Assembly: GCA_027604705.1 (NCBI GenBank)
Contig: JADHYV010000015.1
Coordinates: 248,001 to 312,000 of the forward strand
Source of the DNA: Allomyces arbusculus
Taxonomy: Eukaryota > Blastocladiomycota > Blastocladiomycetes > Blastocladiales > Blastocladiaceae
Direction of reading: 5' to 3'
Length of the DNA: 64,000 bases
Shown here: positions 50,401-61,016 of the stretch, one piece after another
How the letters are laid out: the number at the start of each line of letters is the position of its first letter
Numbering within the stretch: the stretch's first letter is position 1
Program-made: the position numbers and the translations under genes
The notes under the pieces: model-generated
Seen by the model: only the letters and a program-made list of their open reading frames with translations
What the model was told of the DNA's origin: nothing
Databases searched by the model: none

Positions 50401-53348
50401 GTCGACGGGCGACGTCGGCATTGAAGGCAGGTCTCCAGCGGAACTGGCCTTGACGCGGCCGAGCGGCGACCCGTTTGACCGACTGGTGAGTGACCCGAGC
50501 GACCCGCGCAAGGCCGACTTCATTGACTTGAAGAGCGCCGAGAGTGGCTTGGATTTGGAGGATTTGCCGCCGGCGACCGACGGGGACACGACGCTGATCG
50601 AGTCGGACGGGTCGATGGTCGAGGGCGCGACCGTTGAGGGTGCAAGACTCGGCGAGACAGACTTGACCGACGGCGTAATGCTCTTGACGGACACCGTGTC
50701 GGACGCGTCGGCTGCCCCCACCGCGTCCTCGACTTTGGGCTCGCTCACCGGTCTCGGCGACGCGAGTACGCTATCCGAGACAGCGGTGCCCGGACTTTGC
50801 GGCCTGAGCCCAGCGAGACTCTCGCCGTCGGCCTTTTCCGGCACAAGCACCGGCGCGCTTGCCACACGCCCTCCCATCACCTCGCCCTCATCATGGTACC
50901 TCCTCTCTGACGGAATCCTTGCCAGCGCCGTGCCCGAACTCGGCGGGATTGACGGCACAGGCGGTGGCGGGAGCGAAGAGACCGACGAGGCAAAGCTATC
51001 GCGCAGCGAGAAACTTGACTCCCCGCCCTCACCCAACGGCACCGCTGGGGACCCCTCGACGGGGGTCATGAGCGACGACGTCGACAGCGCCGACGGCGCG
51101 CGCGGCTGCGACTTGGACCGGGACCGGGCGAGGTGCAGGTCGGCGAGTCGCCCACGGACGGGCCGGCCACGCGCAGGCACGTCGTTGAAGGCGGTGCCCG
51201 GAAGGCGCGCTCCGAGGAGATTGGCGTCGGCCTCCTGCAGGACACATGCGAGTCGGGCGATCGGAGACCAGATGAAGATCAGGTGGCCGACGAGTTCGTC
51301 AATGTGCAAGACGGAGAGGGATTGCTGCGAGTCGTGCAGGAGCGATTGCAGCGCGCGCATCGTGTTGGTGGCAAAGTCGGCTGACTGAATCACGGTCGCG
51401 GCAGGCGTGTGGATGATGAGTTGCGCGAGCTCGTTGATGCGGTACAGAACGCGCAGGTGCATGGCGTCTACGGTGAAAAATGAGCGGTCAGATGCATGTC
51501 GGCGGAGGGAACTTGATAAGTGTTGACAGCATACCGAGCGACGACGGCGGGAAACTGTTCCACCGCTTCAAGCTCGCCGCAATATCATTGCTATCCGTCC
51601 AATCTGGCCCGCACGCAGCCGTGGGCGAGTCCGGTTGCGATGGCGGGAGCGGTACACTCTGCGGATGCTCTATTGCCGCGCCATCCTGTCCACATTCCAC
51701 GTCGTCGCGTTGCTCGGCCTCGTCGATCGCTGCCGTCGAATCACTTGGCTGCGCATCGGGCTCGCCCACACTCGGCTCCGTCGACAAGTCCCTCTTGGGC
51801 GTCCACTGTTCGCTCCACCCCTGCAAAACCGCAGCAATCGCGGCGTCCGCCTTTTCCTTCAGCACAATTAACTCGTCGGTTGCACGCTTGCGCACATCAA
51901 ACTCGGACGCGGCGCGCAAATCGACATAGTCGGCGGTCGCAGGCCAGACCAAATCGTCGCCAAACCCGAGCGCAGCGACCGCCTGTGCCGCCAAACTCGG
52001 TGCGCGTGGGCTAGTCCCAAATAGGCCCATCGTCGGGGACCGCGGTCCACCGGGAACGGTAGCGGGCGCGGGTGGCGGCCACCCGGCGCCACTGGCGAGC
52101 GTGCTCATCGATCCCTTGCGCGACCCGATCCCAGCGGGCCCCACCATTTCCGGCGGCAAAGTCGCGGCCAAGTTCGATGCGGCAGCCATCGCGGCGAGTT
52201 CGTACTCGGCGAGGGCGGGAGACTGGAGACTCCCGCGCGCGACGGCGCGGCGGACAGGTGTGTTGCTCGCGGGGGAGGGTGTGAAATGATCGACGAGCGG
52301 CGATGCGAGCGGGGTCAAAGTCGAGTAACCCGGCGAAGACGCGCGCGACGACGATTCACCTAGAAGAATCCACGGGTTCGGGCTCGAGTAGGCCGATGAC
52401 CGCGCGCCGTGGTCGCCTCCGACACCCCAGGTCCCGGACCCGCCGCCGACACTGCTCCCACCATCCCCGCCCACGGGGGTTGCGGACGAAGGGCGATCGC
52501 GGTCACGCAGGCCGAGCGGAGACCGCTGCCGCGCGTGTAAGGCAAACTGCGGGAGTGGTGACGGCGCGTGCGACGCAAGACTCGCGTTCGATCGGCGCGG
52601 AGCGACGGCAATAGCAGACGTGCGATCGAGTGTCGCCGGCTGCACGGTCACGAGCGGACTCGTAGCCGACGAGAGCGTCGATGGCGAGCGTGCGAGACTG
52701 CTACGGCGAGGTGGGACCGAAGATCGGCCGCCCCCAGCGGGGGCAACGGCGGGGGATGTGTCGCGCACGAAATGCGAATTGGGGGGCGGGAACAGAGGGC
52801 GCGGCGGGACATTGATCGACAGGGCGCGCGTCCTTCGCAGCTACACATCCACGAAGCACACTAAGGTCAGGTCGCGAACAAGGACCCGCGTCCATCGTCG
52901 AGCGTCGAGTGGGGGCGAGCGCCACAGTACGTGGCGAAGGCACCAACCACTCCACCCCCACACGGCATGGGCACGCGCACATCGCAGCCACGCAGCCCTT
53001 CGAGGAAAAAGCGGCAACCGGTGGCGCCCGCTGCAGAGTACCGGAACGTACCGATCCCTGAAGGTCCCGCACAGAGTAGGCGCGGCGAGCGAGCGCACGA
53101 CCGCGCTCACGTTCGTCGGCCGACTCGCTGCCATTGTAGGGCGGCGGCGAGGGCGTTGCAGGCCCGTAGGGCACAGCAGGCGGGGTTGTCGGCGTTGTGG
53201 GCGTTGCTGGCCGCGTATCGTCGGGCGTGCGAGGTGGTAATACTGGTGCCGCGAGCGACGCGCCGCGCGGAGGCGCCCCAGACGCTGTGGCACCGGGCAC
53301 CGTGGCAGCCGGTGCCGTTACCGTGTCCGGGTGCTCGTCGGGGTCCAT
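47462..53348 (-). CDS. RIM15: Rim15/Cek1-type AGC protein kinase (Greatwall-related)
   Basis: Exons on the minus strand: 53348-52992, 52840-51535, 51467-48762, 48687-47462; about 1864 residues (yeast Rim15 1770). Known role: a nutrient-controlled kinase acting through endosulfines (Igo1/2) on PP2A-B55 for quiescence entry. Seen: a long Ser/Pro-rich N-terminus and a helical region near 555 (HLRVLYRINELAQLIIH). A C2HC-like zinc finger lies near residue 1000 (QCRICDEMVEARSLDEHTKMC region). The kinase domain (from about 1322) has SRGAYGRVQLARKK, DLFAIKTM, THRDVKPDNVLID (restored across intron 3) and KLTDFGLAKI. An insertion of about 70 residues precedes GTPDYMAPELL. Such an insert between DFG and APE is a Rim15/Greatwall hallmark. 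The C-terminus is acidic. No PAS domain is evident. The first intron (151 bp) and the start at 53348 are the least certain parts. Confidence 0.88.
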
Positions 53349-55280
53349 TGAGAACGGGAAAACCGCGATCCCCTTGGAGGAGCTTGTGGACCGCCAGTCG
53401 CGGAACGAGTCAAGCGTCGGGCTGGGGGTCTGGTGGACAGGCGAGGCAGCTTCGTTGGCGAGCTTGTTTCGTTTGCAGTGTGGGGATCGGATGCCGACTG
53501 ACGGGTGAAGAGCGCGGGGAAGGGTCGAGCAGTCGGCGCTGGGTTGGGCCGACGTGGGCGAAGAGGGGTCGCACGGGTGTGGTACAGGTGCCGTGCGGTG
53601 TGCCGTCTATTATTGTTCGATTTGCAGCGAGTGGGCTTGCCGCGAGCCGTTGCTCGTCGTCGTGGATGAGGTTTGCGGTCTGGTTCGTCGTCGACTTGGT
53701 CGTCGTGGCGGGATGAGCAAAACGAGAAAAGGCGTCTTTCGCAACGCGAAACGCGGCGGAAAGGTCATTTTGCGGAACGCACAGTTCAACGCTGTTTCCC
53801 ACAGCTTTTCTCGTCCTTTTCCTTCCCGCTCCAAGTGTTGGCTAAGTCCCCTTTTTTCGAGCGATTTTTCGTGTTCTGGCAACCATTTTCGCGCGAGTTT
53901 CACCAGTCGTCCATGTCAATCCCTCTCATCCTCTCGCTCGTCGATGATCTCTTGCCATCGCGACGACGTTCCGCTCCGCCCCTAGCAGACCACAGCGCCC
54001 AACTTGCCCCATTTGTGCCGCGAGTGGCCCTTGGACGCCGCTGGCAAGCGTGGATCGACAGCCGCAAACCAAACGAGCCCACGATCACCGCGCCGCGCGT
54101 GCAGATCTTCGCGTGCGTGCCCTCTCTTGACCTCCCACTCAAGTCTCGAGGAAATCCACACTTTTCTCTTGCTCGGCCTTGCAGCGCCAACTCAATCACG
54201 TCTTGTCTTTTTCAGGCCGTTCGTGACAAGCAAATGTGAGCCAAACAAGCGCCAAACAACCGAAAAGAGAAACAGTTGAGCGTGGATTGTTTCTGTGGCG
54301 CAACCCCCGCACTGGGGCCAAAAACATGAACCAGCCTGGGTGATGCAAGTTGCAAACCGAGAGCCTGTTTTCAAGGGAAAAACTCGGCCCCTTACTAAAT
54401 ATCTTGGTGCTGGTGGTTCAAGTCGAGCACCAACTCGGTCGGGTCTCCATAAACAGTTATCCTCTATGTGTCAATAATATTTCTGCGACGTCTTCCTTCC
54501 AGTCCAACGCCAAGGGAACGCCCATCAACAGAGTGCTCTCAACCAACCCGTCCGCCATCCGCGCGGCGCGCGGAAAACCTGCCTAATGAGGCGGCGCCAT
54601 CCACGTCCCCACCGGCCCCTTTGCAACGGGCCGTTCGCCACGGCGCACGAGTCCGCGCGTGTGGTCGCGCGCCTCGTCGGCCATCTCAATGCTCAGTTCA
54701 ACTCGCCGTCGCCACACCCTCTGCGAACACATGTTTCTTGCCCAGGCCATGTTTCTTGCCCGACGCGCGCGCCATGTGGCCCATCCCAGCCCAGGGGACC
54801 CAGTTGCGCGCGTCGTCGCGCGCATGTTCAACCGTTTTGCCCAAAATCCCCTTTCTTTCGGGCCAGGGGGCCGACGCCATTGCTCATTCCTGTTCTCGCC
54901 GACACAGACCAAGTACTTGTGCGGCGCAACGGCTGAACCTGCGATGATGTTGGGTTGTGCTTACCAGCTGCGCCCCTCCTCGGCCAAGCCGAACCAAAGC
55001 CGGGCCCATGCGTCGGCGTCGTCGGTTGCGCCTGGTGCCCGCCGTGGAAACGGTCGGCCCGGTATAAAGATGCAGCGATCCCCCACCCACCCCGGCTCTC
55101 ACGCGCCCAACTCTCACATTCTCTTCTCCTGCATCGCTTCCCCGCGTGCGAACCCACCTCGACGTTGCGCGCGCGCGTACATAGATCGCCGCATCTCTCC
55201 AGCGCCCCACCTCGCACTGCACTCGAGCACCACCCGCCGCCCGTACGCAGATCCCAACCGCCGAACTGAGACCAAGTATC
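53349..55280. other. Large divergent intergenic region, kinase / aquaglyceroporin
   Basis: About 1.9 kb between two divergent genes. Frames on both strands are short, overlapping and without domains. Near 54740-54766 TTTCTTGCCC recurs in a short direct repeat (CATGTTTCTTGCCCAGGC / CATGTTTCTTGCCCGACG). A TATAAA lies near the right edge. Promoters of both genes are expected here. Confidence 0.5.
55063..55068 (+). promoter_or_regulatory. TATA box candidate for the aquaglyceroporin gene
   Basis: TATAAA in GCCCGGTATAAAGATGC, 213 bases before the ATG at 55281. It is a canonical match in a GC-rich promoter and suits a regulated gene. Confidence 0.45.
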
Positions 55281-56302
55281 ATGGCCGACAGTAAGCCGAG
55301 CGCCGCGTCCCTCGAGCAAGGGTCGCTCAAGGTCAAGGGCAACGCCCTGGCGCGGTTCCAGCAGCAGTACCGCGAGTATCTCGGCGAGTTCTTCGGGACG
55401 TTTGTGATGCTCCTGTTTGGCGACGGCGTCGTCGCCCAGACAGTGCTGTCGAACGGGGGGGCCGGCGACCACTTGTCGATGTACGTTTTGATTTATGTCC
55501 TCGGTTCATGGTTCCACAGGCCCAGATATAGATCCGATGCGTTGGATCGTTTCTTACGTAGGCCGTCATGGGGGGTGGTCGCGCAAGAGTGCATTTTGCT
55601 GACTGGCGATTCGCGGCATCATGATAAATTTGTAGCCACATCGGATGGTGCCTGGCCGTCGTCTTCGGCATCTACGTTTCCGGGCACCAGTCGGGCGCGC
55701 ACCTGAACCCGTCCGTGACGGTCTCGCTCGCGGTGCACCAAGGGTTCCCGTGGCGGAAAGTGCCCGGCTACATTCTCGCGCAAATGCTCGGCGCGTTCCT
55801 GGCCGCGATTGTCGTGTTCCTCAACTACTACTCGGCCATCGACGCGTACGACGGCGGCGTGCGCACGGTCCCGCAGCGCCACGCGCCCAAGGAAGTCTCC
55901 TCCATCGCAACGGCCGGTATTTTCGCGACCTACCCGGCAGCCTACATGACGACCGTTGGCGCCTTCTTTTCCGAGTTCATTGCCACGTCGATCTTGCTCG
56001 CGGGCATTTACGCGGTCGGCGACGCGCGCAACTCGGTCGCGCCCAAGACTTACGGCCCGATCGCCGTGGGTTTGCTCGTCTTGGTGATTGGTGTCGCGCT
56101 TGGTGTCGAGACGGGGTACGCGCTGAACCCGGCGCGTGATTTCGGGCCGCGGCTCGCGTCGTTTGTGTGCGGGTACGGCGCCGACGTGTTTACGGCATTT
56201 GAAGGCTACTTTTGGATCCCAATTGTCGCGCCCGTTTTGGGCGGCGTGTTTGGCGGGTACATGTTCAAGGCCTTCTGCTTCTTTGGCGAGGCAGACAACT
56301 AG
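55281..56302 (+). CDS. Aquaglyceroporin (MIP family)
   Basis: Exons 55281-55480 and 55636-56302; 288 residues. A six-helix channel for glycerol and water in the plasma membrane. Helix 1 is YREYLGEFFGTFVMLLFG. The splice rebuilds LSIHIGWCLAVVFGIYVSG. The first pore loop reads SGAHLNPSVTV (residues 91-93 are NPS instead of NPA) and the second reads TGYALNPARDFGPR (NPA kept; Asp235 follows Arg, as in glycerol channels). Later helices include FFSEFIATSILLAGIYAVGD and FWIPIVAPVLGGVFGGY. Tails are short, without the long regulatory extensions of yeast Fps1. The intron is 155 bp. NPS in loop B is also known in Fps1. Conductance and osmotic role are inferred from the family. Confidence 0.95.
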
Positions 56303-57127
56303 ACGGATGGTGGGTGGGGTGTCTGTCGCCGCGTGCGTTGCGCGGCGGTGACCCGGCGAGGCCGTGGCGTGTGGGCGGCACGGCGTAGAATCATTTTTCT
56401 TCGAGGGGAGGACCGCCCGAGGTGGGTGGTTGCTCTGCCCGATTGCTCACCTTTTTTGCAACCATTTTTCTCTCCTTCCTCTCGACCTCAGGGGCCTGCC
56501 GCAAGCAGAGCAGGCCGGACGAGGTCTCTTTTGTTCGCTTGGCCCTGTTTTCTGTTGGGTGCTTGCATTCTTCTTTGTGTCCAGAGACGTGGACCGCTGG
56601 TTTGAAATTGGAATAGACGGATCGCTTGAGCGCTTCTCGGGATTTTGTCTTGGTCGCGCTGGCTCTGGGCGTGCTTGGTTTCGACGCGGTCGTCAGCGGC
56701 AGTGGTCGGTGGCCCAGCTTGATCAAGCTCGGGTCTTTTTGGTGGATCGTTGGAGACAGTTTGTGCCCCCTTCACCACTGGACTCGTGATCGCGTTGATA
56801 TGATAATTTTGTCTCCCCAGCTTTCCTCGCGCTCTTTGCGCGCTCGCTGCTGCTGTCCCGCGACGCTCACGACGCACCGCGACATGATCATCATTGACAC
56901 GCGCGCTTCAAGACAATCACTCTGGCGACCCCTTCCTCTCCACCTGTGATCACATGCAGCAAATCCACCCCGCGCAACGTCGACCCTTTTCTGCAGCCTC
57001 CTTGACGATTCCACCGCACATCTTGGCTTCCCCGACGCTCCACCATCCCTTCCGTGTTGCGACCGATCGACTCGCTGCCCCGTTCACTGACGATCGGCGC
57101 GCTCACCGAGCCGCTCACACGCACACC
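56303..57127. other. Intergenic, no gene seen
   Basis: About 0.8 kb between two plus-strand genes. T-rich patches (56448-56475) follow the aquaglyceroporin and probably serve its 3' end. No domain-bearing frame. Confidence 0.5.
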
Positions 57128-58858
57128 ATGATCACCTTCTCCTCATCGCTCATCGAGCCCGTCTTCTCCATTCTAGCGGGCCGGCGGTCGCCGCCCCCGC
57201 CACCTTCGTCGGCGACGACGGACGCGCAACCGGTGAGGCTGCCGGGCGAGTTCCTCGAGTCGGCCCCGCCCTCACCGTCCCCACCGCGCCGCAACTACGG
57301 CGTGCGCGTGACGGACCTGCGCACTCCGACTGCTGCTGGCAGAGTGCACCAGCTTGCACGGCGCGACAGCGCGCTCACGATGGCCGCAGCGGATCAAGAG
57401 AGCACGTTCCCCTTGACCTCGGAGGAACCTGTCCCGCACTTACAATGTTGACTATTAGCCAACGCGTCCGCCGCCTCGACCAAGGCACTCGAGTACCGCA
57501 CGTACGACCTAGAACGTCGTGCATCGTCGCTCGCGCACCAACTGGCCGCGGAAAAGGCCATGACGCAGTTGCTCGATGCCAAGCTGCGCGCGGCCGACGC
57601 GCGGCTCGCGCTCGCGCATGACGACGCGGCCGCAGCAAATATGCTCTACTCGAATCTCCGGCGCAAGCACGCGGCGGAAGTGGCGGCGTCGGTGCACAAG
57701 GAAAACACGCAGACCACCGGCGATACGCCCGGCGACGATGCGCGCGCGATCGAGAAGCAAGTCGCGGCGCTGCAGGGGATCAACGTCGGCCTGAAACACG
57801 ACCTCGACGCGGTGAACGACCGGATCGCGCAGATGCAGGCCGCGGGCGAGGCGCTCCAGCGGAACTATAATATGGTGACCGCGGAACGCGACGCGCTGGC
57901 GGCGGCGGCGGTCGACGGGCACGGGGTACGCGAGCGGGACGTCATGATCGCGCAGTTGCATGAGTACATCGGGCTCGTGGCCCGGGTCGTCGTTCAAGGC
58001 CGAGAAGCGCTGGGGTTGGAGGCGATGGTACGCGCGGGGCCGCCGCAACTGTTCATCGCGCTGCTCGAGCAGATCGTGCGTTTGCGCGACCAAGTCCCGC
58101 AGGCGATGCGCGGGAACTGCGGTGGCGTGCTCGCGCAGTTTGCGCAGATGTACGGCCAGACGGCGGCGCCCGTTGGCATGATGCTGAACACGATCTCATT
58201 TGCGAACGCGTCGGCACCAACGCCCAACCGGCCCGAGCACGGTCTACCGCCGCCCGTCGTCCCCGTCGTCCCCGTCGTGGCCCCCAGCGTCCCGGCACCC
58301 GCACCCCTCGCGCCCGCGCCGCCTCCCCCGGTCCCGGCCGCGCTGGTCCCGCCGGCGGCCAAGCGCCCTCTCCTCCTCCGCGGTCGCTCGGAACACAACG
58401 TTGACGCGGTTATGCGCATCACGACCCCTCCGCCGCCGCCGCCCCCAACCGTCGGCGACGCCATGGACGTATCGGCGCCCGCGACCCCCGTCAATGCGCC
58501 GCCGTGCACGCCGCTCGGCAACTATCAGGGGTGGGGCGCCGCCCGGAAGCCCGCGACTCCGGCGACGGACAACAAATGGCTCGCGCGCCCGCGCGCCACG
58601 CCGATCGCGAACACGCGGGATCCGTTCGGGTCAGTGTCGGGGACGCCGTTGTCGTCCGCGGCGAGTCCGACGCCGCTCGGGCATCGCCATGGAGGTGGGG
58701 CCGGTGGAGCGCTGTTGCGTGCGAATGCTCCAGGACGTCAACAGCGGCAGCCGGATACGCCGCGGAACCCGCTGGCGGGTCCGGGCGCGTGGGATGGTGG
58801 GTCTGTGGTCCCAAGCCCGCGGTCGACGAACCGGAAGCATTGGAACAAGAAAAAGTAG
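57128..58858 (+). CDS. Coiled-coil / proline-rich protein of unknown function
   Basis: Proposed exons 57128-57430 and 57485-58858; 558 residues. I do not recognise the family. Residues 1-100 are Pro/Ser-rich. The next roughly 180 residues form an Ala/Leu/Glu-rich coiled coil (EYRTYDLERRASSLAHQLAA onward). A short globular helical part follows (PPQLFIALLEQIVRLRDQVP), and then a Pro/Ala/Val-rich, phosphosite-like tail with repeated TP and SP dipeptides (APATPVNAPPCTPLG, KPATPATDNKW). It ends in a basic RKHWNKKK. Such a layout is seen in cytoskeletal or septum/spindle adaptor proteins, but no specific assignment is possible. The intron is inferred because exon 1 stops at 57454 while the coiled coil continues in another frame. 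The chosen pair (donor 57431, acceptor 57484) keeps phase but neither site is strong. Confidence 0.6.
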
Positions 58859-59493
58859 GCGGGCGCGATGGGGCCGTCGTCGGCCGCGGCCACCGGGTGG
58901 AGAAGATTTAGACTGGATGTTCGGATACCATTTTGCATCAATATCTGAATCGTGTGTTGGGGGGCGAATGGCTGGAGGGGAAAATCCGCGAGCGAAAGGA
59001 CTGGAGGTGGGATTGCATGAGCCAAGTAAAGTCTCGGTTTGCAAATCCGGGCCAAGCTTGGCTGGCATCCGCGAATGCGAGAACAAGCGCGGACAAGACC
59101 AGAACGGGAGTGACGTGGCGGGAAGGGGTTTCGGATCACTGACGCAGCCGCCTGTCAGACCTGTCACCCGAGGCTGGCGCGCACTGAACCCGGCCGAAGC
59201 GCGCCGAAGCCGCACGTCGTCGTTCCTTCGGCAGCGAAGAGGGCCCGCAGCGACGTTCGACACGCGCACGACTGCCGCATCCACGCCATGCGACGCCTCC
59301 TCGCGCGATATATACCGGCAGCGTCCCCGCGGCAAGCGGTTCTGCTCCATCTCTCACGACTTTAGCGACCAGAACGAGCCGTGACCTTCGCTGAACCCGC
59401 CCGACGCGACTTTGCGGAGACAGCTCCCACCCGACAACGACCAGCAAGACGAAGCAACCTTCTCCCAGCCGATCCCCACGAACGCACGCCAAA
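58859..59493. other. Intergenic, promoter of the DnaJ gene
   Basis: 635 bases between two plus-strand genes. A TATATA lies 180 bases before the DnaJ ATG. I looked for clear heat-shock elements (alternating GAA/TTC pentamers) and saw none that were convincing. Confidence 0.5.
59309..59314 (+). promoter_or_regulatory. TATA box candidate for the DnaJ gene
   Basis: TATATA in GCGCGATATATACCGG, 180 bases before the ATG at 59494. Plausible core promoter element for a stress-responsive chaperone gene. Confidence 0.4.
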
Positions 59494-61016
59494 ATGTCGC
59501 GCGACACGAAGCTCTACGACCTGCTCGGCGTCCCGCCCGACGCCGACGACTCGAAGATCCGGTCGGCCTACCGCAAGCTCGCGCACAAGCTGCGTACGTA
59601 TCGATTACGTCCTTGCTCTCCACCCTCGGGGGGGGGGCCCCCCCCCCCCCCCCCCCCCCGGCCCGCGCCCCCCGCGCCGCCCCCCCCAACCACACCCCGC
59701 CAGCACCCCACCCCCCCNNNNNNNNNNTACTTTCGGTGGGCCCTCCGGAAGCTCGGCCACAATGTTGGTTAGTTTGGTTTTAGGGCTTGGGTTCCACCCG
59801 TGTCCCCCCCCCCCCCCCCCCACGTTGCATCGGCGCTGACCGCGCGCGTCTGCACCTCCATACAGACCCGGATCGCAACCGCGCACCCGACGCCAAGGAG
59901 CAGTTCCAGAACGTGCAGCGGGCCTACGACATTCTCTCCGACGAGCACAAGCGGCAGCTCTATGACCAGTTTGGCGAGGAAGGTGTGGAGCGCGGCGGCC
60001 CTCCCGGCATGGACGGGATGGGTGGCATGGGCGGCATGGGCGGTCTCTTTGAGCAGCTCTTCAGCCAAGGCGGCGGGCGGCAACGTCCCTCGGGCCCGCG
60101 ACGCGGCCGCGATGTGGCCCATGCGCTGCCCGTCTCGCTCGAGGACCTGTACCGCGGCAAGACGAGCAAGCTCGCGCTCAAGAAGTCGGTGCTGTGCGGC
60201 ACGTGCCGTGGGTCCGGTGCACGTGCGGGCGCCGCCGAGCAGACGTGCGCATCGTGCCGCGGCCAGGGCGTGCGCGTGCAGGTGCGCCAGCTCGGGCCCA
60301 TGATTCAGCAGGTGCAGATGCCGTGCGGCGACTGTAACGGTCAAGGAACGACGCTGTCGGCGCGCGACCGGTGCCCGGATTGTAACGGCGAGAAGGTGGT
60401 CTCGGAGCGCAAGGTGCTTGAAGTGCACATCGACAAGGGTATGGCCGACGGAACCAAGATTACGTTTGCGGGCGAGGCCGACCAGGCACCGGGGGTCGAG
60501 CCGGGCGATGTGGTGATTGTGTTGCAGCAGAAGCCGCACCCGGTGTTCAAGCGCGACGGCAGCAACTTGCACATGGAGCAGACGGTCGACCTGTTGACAG
60601 CGCTCGCCGGTGGGCAGTTTGTCGTCACGCACCTCGACGGGCGGCACTTGCTTGTGTCGGTCGTACCCGGCGAGATTCTCGCGCCGGGGACCGTCAAGGT
60701 CGTTCCTGAGGAGGGGTTCCCGACCGAGCGTACGCATCACCCGGGCGACCTCTACATCAAGTTCAACGTGCAGTTCCCGACCGCCGCGGAGATGACGCCC
60801 GAGAAGTTTGCATTGCTCGAGCAGGCTCTGCCGCCACGACCACCGTTGCCGCACCTCGAGGGCGAGGTCGAGGAGGTGGTGTTGGCTGACCCAGACCCGA
60901 ACGCACGAGCTGGCTCATCGGCGAACGGGCGGCGACCTGGTGGCGCAACCCACGACGATGGCGATGATGATGACGACCCGCGCGGCGGGCCGGGAGTGCA
61001 ATGTGCGACGCAGTAA
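59494..61016 (+). CDS. YDJ1: Type I (class A) DnaJ/Hsp40 co-chaperone, Ydj1-like, with CaaX box
   Basis: Exons 59494-59593 and 59866-61016; 416 residues (yeast Ydj1 409). It stimulates Hsp70 ATPase and binds substrate. The J domain is split by the intron exactly before the HPD motif: KLAHKL then HPDRN (His34-Pro35-Asp36). A Gly/Met-rich linker follows (PPGMDGMGGMGGMGGLFEQL). The zinc-finger domain has four CxxCxGxG-type repeats: CGTCRGSG, CASCRGQG, CGDCNGQG and CPDCNGEK (the last is degenerate). C-terminal substrate domains include GEADQAPGVEPGDVVIVLQQ. It ends CATQ, a farnesylation-type CaaX box as in Ydj1 (CASQ), predicting tethering to the ER or nuclear envelope face. A D-run precedes it. 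The intron (272 bp in this assembly) contains long C/G homopolymers and a ten-N gap, so its true length is unknown. Confidence 0.96.
59628..59821. other. Homopolymer-rich intron core with assembly gap
   Basis: G10 (59628-59637) followed directly by C22 (59638-59659), more C-rich sequence, ten N at 59718-59727, and C18 at 59804-59821. All lie within the DnaJ intron 59594-59865. The G/C run could form a hairpin, and the gap probably reflects failed sequencing there. The N count need not equal the missing length. Confidence 0.85.

Noticed and set aside
58859-59493. Heat-shock elements upstream of the DnaJ gene
   Set aside because: Isolated GAA and TTC words occur, but no array of three alternating pentamers at correct spacing was found by eye.
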